64,000 nucleotides of DNA, taken from assembly GCF_006861775.1 (NCBI RefSeq), contig NZ_VDGG01000008.1:35520-99519 (forward strand), written 5' to 3'. A model generated the notes under the pieces. It saw nothing but the letters and a program-made list of their open reading frames with translations, was not told where the DNA came from and searched no databases. This DNA is from Psychrobacillus soli. Its GTDB lineage: Bacteria > Bacillota > Bacilli > Bacillales_A > Planococcaceae. A program made the translations under genes and the position numbers. This document shows positions 56,505-63,961 of the stretch, in pieces. Each line of letters begins with the position of its first letter. Within the stretch, counting starts at the first letter, position 1.

Positions 56505-56532
56505 AAGCACCCGAAGATGCAATTTCGGGTGC
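56505..56532 (+). repeat. Covarying hairpin repeat, copy 2
   Basis: AGCACCCGAAG-atgcaat-TTCGGGTGCT; the CACCC/GGGTG pair replaces CAGCC/GGCTG of copy 1. Confidence 0.8.
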
Positions 56533-56724
56533 TCTAGTACTTCTCTATACAATAGATGCTAACTATTCTTTGATCTTCTACTCTTTTACGAGTAGAAGAT
56601 AATTAGCAGAATTGCTCTTCTTCAAGATTCTTACTAGCTAACAGGTCTATCCTCCTTACCTTATGTAATATCCACTAAATTTCCTATCTTTCATAGCACA
56701 TCAATTTTATATACTTTCATTTAT

Positions 56725-56766
56725 AAAAAACGTAGTCCTTTTTATGATCAAGGCACTACGTTTTTT
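56725..56766 (-). terminator. Terminator of the Gfo/Idh/MocA gene
   Basis: AAAAAACGTAGT ... ACTACGTTTTTT, a symmetrical stem-loop with T-runs, ten bases beyond the gene's stop. Confidence 0.8.
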
Positions 56767-56770
56767 GTTT

Positions 56771-57799
56771 TTATAATTTAACAGGACTTCCACTTCTAGC
56801 AGATTCATAAATCGCTAAAATTAATACGAGTGATTTTCTTGCTTCCTCCCCTGTAACTAGCGGATCTCTTTTCTCCAAAATTGCATGAACAATATCGTCA
56901 TATTGTCTTTTGTGGGACTCATAAGAAGACATTTTGTTTGATGATGCACTTGTTTTCACTACTTCTTTTGAAGCTTTTGTATATTCATTTCCATTCTTAA
57001 AATTCCATTCTTTTACTAGGTCATTTTCAATGATTACACTTCCGTTATTACCGAAGATATCAAGCGTTGCACTATATCCTGGAAAGGCTGCTGTGTTCCC
57101 TTCAATCAGTCCAAGGGCACCTGACTTGAATTTTAATGAGGCGACCGCGATATCTTCTACTTCTATTCTTTCATGCGCGCGAGTTGCACAATACGCATGA
57201 ACTTCTTCGACTGGACCCATTAAGTAAAGAAGAAGATCGATATAGTGGATGGATTGATTCATTAATGCGCCACCACCATCAAGTTCCCAAGTTCCCCGCC
57301 ATGCACCACTATCATAATATTCTTGTGAACGATACCAAGTAGTACGTGCAGCTCCGAAATTCAGTTGGCCAAATTCACCTAGATTCATAGCATTTTTAAT
57401 ATCTACTATTCCATCATCAAATCTATGTTGAAAAATACAGCTCAACGTAACATTCGCTTCTCTACAAGCATGAATAAGTTCGTTCGTTTTGTTTAGTGAT
57501 GTATCGATTGGCTTTTCCACAACGACATGTTTCCCTTGTCTCGCCGCCAATATCCCTAGATCAGCATGTGTCCCACTTGGCGTTAAGATCGTGACAATAT
57601 CCATTTTATCGTTTCTTAGAAAATCCTCATAATCGCTGTAAACTTGAAGGCCATATTGATTCCCCCATTTTTCAGAAGTTGCCTTATTTCTAGAAAAAAT
57701 AGCTGTTACTTCCGCATTCGGCACGTCTTGAATACTTCTAATATGTGTTTCTACAATATTTCCACTACCGATTATTCCGAAATTTAACGTTTTTTTCAT
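56771..57799 (-). CDS. Gfo/Idh/MocA-family NAD(P)-dependent oxidoreductase
   Basis: About 342 residues. An N-terminal Rossmann fold has NFGIIGSGNIVETHIRSI and the EKPIDTSL motif with catalytic Lys. The C-terminal domain has the GGALMNQSIHYIDLLLYLMG signature with the active-site His. Such enzymes oxidise or epimerise sugars, inositols or uronic acids. ATG 57799 follows TGGAGGTATAAG. It lies upstream of the TRAP-uxaC locus on the same strand but has its own terminator, so its link to hexuronate use is likely but unproven. Confidence 0.87.
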   Translation of the reverse strand: MKKTLNFGIIGSGNIVETHIRSIQDVPNAEVTAIFSRNKATSEKWGNQYGLQVYSDYEDFLRNDKMDIVTILTPSGTHADLGILAARQGKHVVVEKPIDTSLNKTNELIHACREANVTLSCIFQHRFDDGIVDIKNAMNLGEFGQLNFGAARTTWYRSQEYYDSGAWRGTWELDGGGALMNQSIHYIDLLLYLMGPVEEVHAYCATRAHERIEVEDIAVASLKFKSGALGLIEGNTAAFPGYSATLDIFGNNGSVIIENDLVKEWNFKNGNEYTKASKEVVKTSASSNKMSSYESHKRQYDDIVHAILEKRDPLVTGEEARKSLVLILAIYESARSGSPVKL

Positions 57800-57921
57800 C
57801 GTCTTATACCTCCAGGAGAATTTAAATTTAAGATGCACTTGTATCTAAGGGTTTAACAATAGGTTTATTTGCTTGAATAGTTGTTCATGTTTTTGATACT
57901 GTGGGGATTTTTGAAAGATAA

Positions 57922-57995
57922 TAAAGGGGGTGATTTCCTTGGATACATGTGTATAGTTGAAGGCATGATTTGTATTAATTATACATATTAAAAGT
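57922..57995 (+). pseudogene. Decayed holin-like type I toxin ORF
   Basis: AAAGGGGGTGATTTCC then TTG GAT ACA (M-D-T), a frame break, and GTT GAA GGC ATG ATT (V-E-G-M-I). This fits the start pattern M-[STD]-T-Y-x-x-[VL]-x-x-M-[IL] of putative holin-like toxins (TxpA/BsrG type) with one base missing. No hydrophobic helix follows in frame. It lies ~130 bases before the antisense sRNA-like element B, the usual type I layout. Tentative. Confidence 0.35.
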
Positions 57996-58121
57996 TGGAA
58001 ATCAATAACTATTTGAATACTCTTACTATTAATCCGGAGATAGTATCGATATTAATTTACGAAGCATTTCTGTTTGCAGTAGCTTACGCGCCATTGGTTA
58101 GGATGATGTCTCATTTATCCA

Positions 58122-58198
58122 TAAAAAATAACCCACCATTGAGGTAAGGCTCAGATGGGTTAATATTAGCAATCAGCCGTTGCCCTTAAGGGAACCGC
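58122..58198 (-). ncRNA. sRNA-like element B (possible type I antitoxin)
   Basis: On the minus strand GCGGTTCCCTTAAGGG, GGCTGATTGC, then terminator AACCCATC ... GGTGGGTT and ATTTTTT. A TATAAT box (about 58200-58206) lies directly upstream, with TCAACA 17 bases further back, giving a plausible promoter. Element A at 33854-33931 shares the layout. Confidence 0.5.
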
Positions 58199-58353
58199 CT
58201 ATTATATTGAATGCTATCACACGTGTTGATTAACCAAAAGTATCCCTTAATTTGATTGTTAAGAGCGTGATAACACACAAGGTACTCTATGTATAGGTGC
58301 TTTTAGATTGCTTTGAACTGAACGAATTCTACACCATTACCGAAACTTCTTGA

Positions 58354-58388
58354 TGCGTAGGGATGCGACTTTGTCGCATCCCTACGCA
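58354..58388. repeat. Variable-stem hairpin of composite module 2
   Basis: TGCGTAGGGATGCGAC-ttt-GTCGCATCCCTACGCA: a perfect 16-base stem followed by TTTTTTCG and a flank (GATAATCGTGTGG ... GTCCGTCGCACTCC) like that of module 1. Confidence 0.8.
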
Positions 58389-58501
58389 TTTTTTCGATAA
58401 TCGTGTGGTCGTCGTTCGTCCGTCGCACTCCAAAAGCACGGGTAATCAAAGTGCCAAAGCTGTTGGTAATGAAAGAATAGCCACTTTCCTATCTAGATAA
58501 A

Positions 58502-58529
58502 AGTAGCCAAAGATGCAATTTTGGCTGCT
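58502..58529 (+). repeat. Covarying hairpin repeat, copy 3
   Basis: AGTAGCCAAAG-atgcaat-TTTGGCTGCT; the CCAAA/TTTGG pair replaces CCGAA/TTCGG of other copies. The GATGCAAT core is unchanged. Confidence 0.78.
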
Positions 58530-58656
58530 CAGTCCTTCTCTATAGTATTTTCGCATTTTCGATTGGAAGGAAGCTTTTCTTTTCTATATAGTATCAACAT
58601 ATTACCAGCATGAACTTTGCAAAAATAAGCAAGGAATGCATGATAGAAAGCGATAG

Positions 58657-58684
58657 AGTGCCCGAAATTGCATCTTCGGGCACT
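58657..58684 (-). repeat. Covarying hairpin repeat, copy 4 (inverted)
   Basis: Read on the minus strand AGTGCCCGAAG-atgcaat-TTCGGGCACT. Its upstream flank (AATGAAAGAATAGC...CTTTCTATTC) matches those of copies 3 and 5. Confidence 0.8.
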
Positions 58685-58768
58685 TCCACTACGAATAGAA
58701 AGGTAGCTATTCTTTCATTTTGAAAAGCAATTGCCTTTTTCTTTTGAACGTTGTAGGTACGTGACGGA

Positions 58769-58840
58769 GGCCTGCACGATGCAGGTCACACAGTCGTTGC
58801 GACACGACGAGCGCGTACTTAGACTGCGCTCCTTTAAATA
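58769..58840 (-). repeat. Dispersed repeat, copy 2 (GGAGCRCAGTCTAA type)
   Basis: The minus strand reads TTTAAAGGAGCGCAGTCTAA ... CGTGTCGCAACGACTGTGTGACC ... TCGTGCAGGCC, aligned end to end with 13328-13400. Confidence 0.7.
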
Positions 58841-59098
58841 TTCACAACAAGATTATCGAAAATGATGAAGCAGTCACTTCCTGCTTCACTTCTTCCGCGG
58901 TAATGATGTAGTGATTATTTAGTCCAAAGCGAACTGAAAACGTACAAGTTGAAACTAGGATCTTTGAATGTTTCTTGTTAAATTTCAATGGTGGAAATTG
59001 GTTAATCAACAGACGTGGGATGCTATAATACTAAACGGACTTTTTTATTATAGTAAAATGCTACTTTTAACATATACCCCACGTAATAATAAATATAT

Positions 59099-59494
59099 TC
59101 AGCTCCTAAGTTTCTTGACAATACGACTTGGCATTTTAAACTTAAACGCTTTATTCACCTTTACTAATTTTAATTTGTTTCTTATAGCCATATAGCTTTT
59201 CCCAAATAGATTACTATTTTCTACAATATCAATGATGATTGTTTCTAAAAATCCTAAACTGCATCCAATAATTAGTATAGTAAGAATAATCATATCGTAA
59301 ATGCTATCGTAGGAATTCGGTGGATAAGGAATAAAATTGAGTTTGATATAAAAGAAGAGTACACCTATCGCTAAAGAAAACACTGGAATATATTTCATTA
59401 GGCTTTTGGAAACCTTTTTACCAAGATAGTAAGTAATACATGCTATAAGACTCATTAAGATTAAACAAACAATTATGCCAATCTTAAAACTCAT
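59099..59494 (-). CDS. Unknown small membrane protein
   Basis: I do not recognise this 131-residue protein. It has hydrophobic helices at about 4-22, 34-52 and 65-85 and a basic C-terminus (FKFKMPSRIVKKLRS). The start ATG follows GAGAGGTG. Composition and ribosome site support a real gene. It stands alone in a repeat-rich area. Confidence 0.6.
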   Translation of the reverse strand: MSFKIGIIVCLILMSLIACITYYLGKKVSKSLMKYIPVFSLAIGVLFFYIKLNFIPYPPNSYDSIYDMIILTILIIGCSLGFLETIIIDIVENSNLFGKSYMAIRNKLKLVKVNKAFKFKMPSRIVKKLRS

Positions 59495-59902
59495 TTGTTC
59501 ACCTCTCTCATTTTATATTGATATGTTTCTAATCCTTCAGGTCATCTGTCTCCATAACATTACTATATTCATTAAATTAAAGAGATAACACTTCACCATA
59601 CAGAAATATGGACAAGTACGGGCTGAATGACAGGCACCTATTGTTGGATATTAATTCCTCTACATTCAAGTCACTTCCAGTTTACCCAATCTTAGAAAAA
59701 TTTAGTCTGTATTTGTTTGAATAAAACTGACTCCTTACAGCTTGTTGTCGATTCCAATCTATTCTTATTATTGACTTACCACTCGAGTTTGTTTACTGCT
59801 TGAAGAGTTTTCTCCTATATCATTTGGGATAGGGACACCCCATTTTCTGCTTATTTATGATATAATAGTTAGGTTCGTTTTGAGCAGCAAGGAGGTCTCA
59901 TA
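59495..59902. other. Upstream region of the EamA gene
   Basis: A 400-base gap. It contains a GACAGGCACCTATTG fragment (about 59630) related to the GTGTCAGGCACC palindrome. A TATGATATAATAG stretch (about 59857-59869) is a good -10 region for the next gene. No other gene is seen. Confidence 0.45.
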
Positions 59903-60814
59903 TTGAAATTTAATAAAGGTATTTTATTTATTTTATTAGGTGCATCATTTTTTGGTTTTACACCGATATTTGCTAAATTGGGATTTAGCTACGGCTACTC
60001 ACTTGGACAAATAAATATCGTTCAAATGGTAATATCCTTATTTTTATTATGGTCTTTTACTCTACTTAAGCGCTCCAGTTTCAAAGGGCTTAATAAGAAG
60101 AATGTTCTTCAAATAATGATTACCGGTTGTTTTATCGGTTTAACTAGTATTTTTTATTATGGTTCAATGCAATATCTACCCGCCTCATTGGCCATTATTT
60201 TAATGTTCCAATTCGTTTGGATAGGGATCATTTTAGAATGGATTTTCAGTAAAATAAAACCTGCCCCTGTAACCGTATTGTCCATCATTTTAATCTTAAT
60301 AGGCGTCTTTTTTGCTTCGAATATTTTAAATGGAGACATTCAGGGGCTTCCGCTTAAAGGTTTCATTTATGGAATTCTTTCCGCATTCACTTATGCTGGA
60401 TTTATTTTTTTCAGTGGAAAGGTCGCTGTAAATGTGGATGCATGGACACGGAGCTCTTTGATGGTAACAGGATCAACTATACTGGTGTTTATCCTATTCA
60501 TGCGTGACGTCCCTACTGTACTGCCTTTGGAGAAAGACTTATTAACGACTGCCATTGGAGTTTCGTTATTTGGAGCAGTCCTCCCACCATTATTTTTCGC
60601 AGTTGGCGCCCCTTTAGTATCGGGGGGAATTGCAAATATATTAACATCCATTGAATTACCTATCGCGATTCTTTCCGCTAGCATCATTTTGGCAGAAGCA
60701 GTAACACCTCTTCAGTGGGTAGGTACGGCTATTATACTAGTCGCAATTGGATTAAATGAACTCGGTACTAACTTTTTCCGAATTAGAGAGCATTTTAAAA
60801 AGACTAGCCACTGA
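59903..60814 (+). CDS. EamA/DMT-family transporter
   Basis: A 303-residue protein with ten predicted helices in two EamA repeats (about 5-140 and 150-290), opening LFILLGASFFGFTPIFAKLGF. Members export amino acids or metabolites across the cytoplasmic membrane. The start is TTG 59903, seven bases after AAGGAGG. It is monocistronic, closed by a terminator overlapping its stop. Substrate cannot be inferred. Confidence 0.85.
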   Translation: MKFNKGILFILLGASFFGFTPIFAKLGFSYGYSLGQINIVQMVISLFLLWSFTLLKRSSFKGLNKKNVLQIMITGCFIGLTSIFYYGSMQYLPASLAIILMFQFVWIGIILEWIFSKIKPAPVTVLSIILILIGVFFASNILNGDIQGLPLKGFIYGILSAFTYAGFIFFSGKVAVNVDAWTRSSLMVTGSTILVFILFMRDVPTVLPLEKDLLTTAIGVSLFGAVLPPLFFAVGAPLVSGGIANILTSIELPIAILSASIILAEAVTPLQWVGTAIILVAIGLNELGTNFFRIREHFKKTSH

Positions 60815-60828
60815 TGGCTAGTCTTTTT
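60797..60828 (+). terminator. Terminator of the EamA gene
   Basis: AAAAGACTAGCCA-ctga-TGGCTAGTCTTTTT, a perfect stem whose loop contains the gene's TGA stop codon. It can act in both directions for the convergent neighbour. Confidence 0.88.
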
Positions 60829-60854
60829 CTACTTATTTGATTGGCACCGTTTGC

Positions 60855-62207
60855 TTATCGTACAAGCTTATGTTCTTGGATAAAATCTTTTAATATATTG
60901 CTTAAATTTGAATCGCCGATTTCATCTAAATCATAGTGTACACGTGTAGACGGTTTATTTATCGAAATGATACGAGTTAAATCGATTGGTGTTCCAATAA
61001 TTACTGCATCACAGTCAGAATTATTTATCGTTTCTTCTAGATCTTTCAATTGCTGTTCGCCATACCCCATCGCTGGAAGGACGTTTCCAATGTGTTGGTA
61101 TTTGTTTAACGTTTCGGTTAGTGTTCCTACTGCAAATGGACGTGGGTCAATGATTTCCTTCGCACCCAAACGTTCCGCTGCAACTGTACCTGCACCAAGT
61201 TTCATCTCTCCATGTGTCAATGTCGGACCATCTTCAACAACTAACACACGCTTCCCTACAATATACTCCGGATGATCGACTGTAATCGTTGACTCCGCTT
61301 TAATAATCGTACTACTTGGATTTGCAAATTTGATATTATTTTCTACGATTTGAACAGCTTCCTCTGTCGCGCTATCTACTTTGTTAATGATAGCCACGTC
61401 AGTTGTTCTTAAACAAACTTCGCCGGGATAATATTTAAGCTCATGACCTGGGCGATGTGGGTCTAATACAGTAACAGCTAGATCTGGTTGGAAGAAAGAG
61501 AAATCATTATTTCCCCCGTCCCATAAAATAACATCACAGCCGTCTGGGTCATTTTCAGCCGCTGCCAAAATATCTGCATAATCGACACCAGCATATACAA
61601 TGTTACCGCGTGCTACATGTGGTTCATATTCTTCCATCTCTTCAATTGTACAATTATGCTTCTTTAAATCTTCCACTGTTGCAAACCGCTGAACACGCTG
61701 TGCATTTAAATCGCCATAAGGCATTGGATGTCTCACTGCAATAACTTTTAAATCATGCTCCAATAGCGTTTCAATAATTTTTCTCGATGTTTGACTTTTT
61801 CCTGTTCCAGTTCGTACAGCACAGACAGAAATGACAGGCTTATTACTTTTTAACATGGTACCCTTTGGACCTAGCAATGTAAAATTGGCACCCGCTGCAT
61901 TCACGATTGCACTTACGCCCATTAGATCTTCATAACCAATGTCACTATATGCAAAAACACATTCATCCACTTGCAACTCTTTAATCAACTCTGGTAGTTG
62001 ATCTTGTGAATAAATATGAATCCCTTCTGGGTATAGTTCCCCTGCTAATTCACTCGGATATTTACGTCCATCGATATCTGGAATTTGTGTTGCTGTAAAA
62101 GCAACAACATTATATGATTCATTATTACGATAATACGTATTAAAATTGTGAAAATCTCTTCCTGCCGCACCTATAATAATAATATTTTTTCTATTCATGG
62201 CACTCAC
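60855..62207 (-). CDS. Cyclic 2,3-diphosphoglycerate synthetase-like GTPase/ATPase
   Basis: A 450-residue protein resembling archaeal cyclic-2,3-diphosphoglycerate synthetases. It has an N-terminal Rossmann-like part (IIIIGAAGRDFHNFNTYYR), then a P-loop domain with AVRTGTGKSQTSRKI, VIAVRHPMPYGDL, WDGGNNDFSF and INKVDSA. Bacterial homologues are usually annotated as GTPases of unknown function, and the archaeal product is not known from Bacillales. The open frame starts at ATG 62207, but ATG three codons later (MNRKN) may be used; I see no strong ribosome site to decide. It is convergent with the EamA gene. Confidence 0.8.
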   Translation of the reverse strand: MSAMNRKNIIIIGAAGRDFHNFNTYYRNNESYNVVAFTATQIPDIDGRKYPSELAGELYPEGIHIYSQDQLPELIKELQVDECVFAYSDIGYEDLMGVSAIVNAAGANFTLLGPKGTMLKSNKPVISVCAVRTGTGKSQTSRKIIETLLEHDLKVIAVRHPMPYGDLNAQRVQRFATVEDLKKHNCTIEEMEEYEPHVARGNIVYAGVDYADILAAAENDPDGCDVILWDGGNNDFSFFQPDLAVTVLDPHRPGHELKYYPGEVCLRTTDVAIINKVDSATEEAVQIVENNIKFANPSSTIIKAESTITVDHPEYIVGKRVLVVEDGPTLTHGEMKLGAGTVAAERLGAKEIIDPRPFAVGTLTETLNKYQHIGNVLPAMGYGEQQLKDLEETINNSDCDAVIIGTPIDLTRIISINKPSTRVHYDLDEIGDSNLSNILKDFIQEHKLVR

Positions 62208-62468
62208 TCCTATAATTACATTAAATTATTATGATTATACCTACTAATGAATATTAATACAATAGCAATTTCAAAGATACTGGAAGTTTAGTAATATCAA
62301 TACTAGATTTCTCTTCATAACGCAACGACTGCCTGACTCGTATTGTACAGGCCTTTCCCCCACTAATCTATCTAAATATTTGATAGATTACTAATTAACT
62401 AACTCTATATGTTCTGATACAATTAGGATGAAATACAACTCTACATTGCCCTTGTTAGGAGGCCCATA
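62208..62468. other. Divergent promoter region
   Basis: A 260-base spacer between the divergent synthetase-like and YciI genes. AATTAGGATGAAAT and a TATATGTTCTGATACAATTAG region (about 62407-62427) could provide the YciI promoter. No repeats are recognised. Confidence 0.35.
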
Positions 62469-62771
62469 ATGGAAAAATTGCAGTTTTTATATCAACTGAA
62501 ACTCATTCCTTCCCTGTTAGATCAATCTAGTCGGACGGATAAAGAAAATTCAATTGTTCAACATCATTTTGAAGTATTACAAAACTTGCAAGAAGAAGGA
62601 AAGCTCCTTTTAGCTGGTAGAACTTTGAACATGGATCCAATGGGAATCGTCATTTTAGAAGTAGATACGGAGGAAGAAGCAGTTGAACTGATGAATAATG
62701 ATCCCGCAGTAAAAGAAGGAATCATGGAAGCCCAACTATTTCCTTACCGGGTTGCTTTATACAAAAAGTAA
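62469..62771 (+). CDS. YciI-family protein
   Basis: A 100-residue protein of the ferredoxin-like YciI fold. It shows QHHFEVLQNLQEEGKLLLAGR (the conserved His of the family), GIVILEVDTEEEAVELMNNDPAVKEG, and a C-terminal PYRVALYK. Family members include chlorodienelactone dehalogenase-like and uncharacterised stress proteins. The start ATG follows TTAGGAGGCC. No operon partner is seen. Confidence 0.82.
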   Translation: MEKLQFLYQLKLIPSLLDQSSRTDKENSIVQHHFEVLQNLQEEGKLLLAGRTLNMDPMGIVILEVDTEEEAVELMNNDPAVKEGIMEAQLFPYRVALYKK

Positions 62772-62937
62772 AGCGATGCTTAATAAATACAAATTGTTTT
62801 TGATACTAGGTTCTGAAACAATTCATACTTGTTTTAAAACCCATTAGCCACTTACCACATTCTTACAATAATATGAACCAAATTGATTTAGTTCTTGTTG
62901 GGAATGAAAGAATAGATTCTATTCTTTAGATAAAGCA

Positions 62938-62965
62938 AGCAGCCGAAGATGCAATTTCGGCTGCT
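62938..62965 (+). repeat. Covarying hairpin repeat, copy 5
   Basis: AGCAGCCGAAG-atgcaat-TTCGGCTGCT, nearly identical to copy 1, preceded by GGGAATGAAAGAATAG as in copies 3 and 4. Confidence 0.8.
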
Positions 62966-63051
62966 GTTATACATTATATTTACTGGTAAAAGAACTCGAA
63001 ACAATATGGGATGGTAGCCATATCCAGACGATGGATATGAACTAACTTCTA

Positions 63052-63600
63052 TTACTTCATATACTTTGCAACTAACTCATAGCATCTTTCTCTTGTGAGA
63101 CTTGCTAGTGTAGCCACATATTCTAATGATTCCATCGAACCACCTTTATACTTTAGCGATGCTTCTTTGGCAATTTCATCTCTGCGTATTAACCAGTTCC
63201 TCTGTTCTTCTCTTAATTTATCCATCTGTTCTGTACTAAGCTGTTCTTTCAACACTCCGTAGATTTCGTTCAACTCCACATCCCATTTTCTATATCTCTC
63301 CGCCTCTTGTTCCTTCAACTCTACCATTGTTGTTCCAGCTTCTGTGTTTCTATCTGCTTCTTCCATCTCATTAAGTTTCTTGAGATATTCTTCCTTTTTA
63401 CTTTCAGTGTTTAGTTCCCTGTTGTCAGCACCTTCTGAAGAGTTTTCTGTTGTATTTGCTTTCAAAAAATCGTCATTTGTACTCTCCGTCGAGTTGGTTT
63501 TCGATTTAGTACTTAGCTCATCAGACGAGTTTCCGCAAGCAGCCAATATGAATAGTACCTGGATAAATATTACCGTTAATATTTTTCTGTTATTATTCAT
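63052..63600 (-). CDS. LprI-like (DUF1311) lipoprotein
   Basis: About 182 residues. The lipoprotein signal MNNNRKILTVIFIQVLFILAAC (lipobox LAAC) is followed by a Ser/Thr/Asn/Glu-rich linker (about 25-85). A helical DUF1311 domain follows, with YRKWDVELNEIYGVLKEQLS, LREEQRNWLIRRDEIA and RCYELVAKYMK. Related LprI of mycobacteria inhibits lysozyme, but most homologues are uncharacterised. The usual paired Cys of secreted DUF1311 domains are largely missing; only the RCYEL Cys is present. ATG 63600 follows AGAGGAGG. Confidence 0.82.
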   Translation of the reverse strand: MNNNRKILTVIFIQVLFILAACGNSSDELSTKSKTNSTESTNDDFLKANTTENSSEGADNRELNTESKKEEYLKKLNEMEEADRNTEAGTTMVELKEQEAERYRKWDVELNEIYGVLKEQLSTEQMDKLREEQRNWLIRRDEIAKEASLKYKGGSMESLEYVATLASLTRERCYELVAKYMK

Positions 63601-63737
63601 TTTTAAAGCCTCCTCTTTGAAAATCATACAATACTTTAACATCATCCAAGTAAAAATTGCTTAAAGTACAATGCTAATTTATCTTTTTGACTAACGGTTT
63701 CCAATTTCATTTAAGCATTGCAAAAAACTAATCATTT

Positions 63738-63863
63738 TGAATAAGACTATCTATACTGAGCATATTAAACTCTAGGGGATATAGAAGAAACTCCCTAATT
63801 AAAACAAGCTCAGATCAATCGAATTTATGGATAATCTCTCCATTCGATTGATCTGAGCGTTTT
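63738..63863 (+). pseudogene. Ghost copy of the SASP-like locus
   Basis: The segment repeats the flanks of 34208-34495: promoter TGAATA-17-CATATTA (63738-63767), ACTCTAGG, then TATAGAAGAAACTCC, and the terminator GCTCAGATCAATCGAA / TTCGATTGATCTGAGC-GTTTT (63808-63863). The whole coding sequence between ACTCTAGG and TATAGAAG is absent. A transcript made here would carry no protein. Confidence 0.75.
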
Positions 63864-63935
63864 GCAATTAGTTTGTAATTGTTATATTACCAATACAAAA
63901 AATAAGGGTTATATACAAATGGATGGACTAGGAAG

Positions 63936-63961
63936 AGGTGAGCATTTATACACTCACCTTT
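63936..63961 (-). terminator. Hairpin at the end of an off-window gene (possible)
   Basis: AGGTGAG-tgtataaatg-CTCACCT on the minus strand. An open frame entering from the right (…KKGIKPVHER then TGA at 63954-63956) would end inside it. The gene itself lies outside the window. Confidence 0.3.

Larger units (their letters stand above)
56131..56724. other. Gap with composite hairpin module 1
   Basis: About 590 bases without a gene. It contains a perfect 17-base-stem hairpin (56354-56391), a conserved flank (GGTAATCTTATGG ... ATCCGTCGCCCTCC), and covarying hairpin repeat 2 (56505-56532). The same arrangement recurs at 58354-58529. Confidence 0.6.
57800..59098. other. Repeat-dense, gene-poor region
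   Basis: About 1.3 kb with no intact gene. It contains a decayed holin-like toxin ORF (57922-57995), sRNA-like element B (58122-58198), composite hairpin module 2 (58354-58529), an inverted hairpin repeat (58657-58684), and a dispersed repeat (58769-58840). Short open frames near 58970-59195 overlap the antisense of the next gene and look spurious. Confidence 0.6.

Noticed and set aside
58968-59195. 75-codon + strand open frame near 59 kb
   Set aside because: It overlaps the antisense of the small membrane protein gene, lacks a ribosome site and has no familiar motif.
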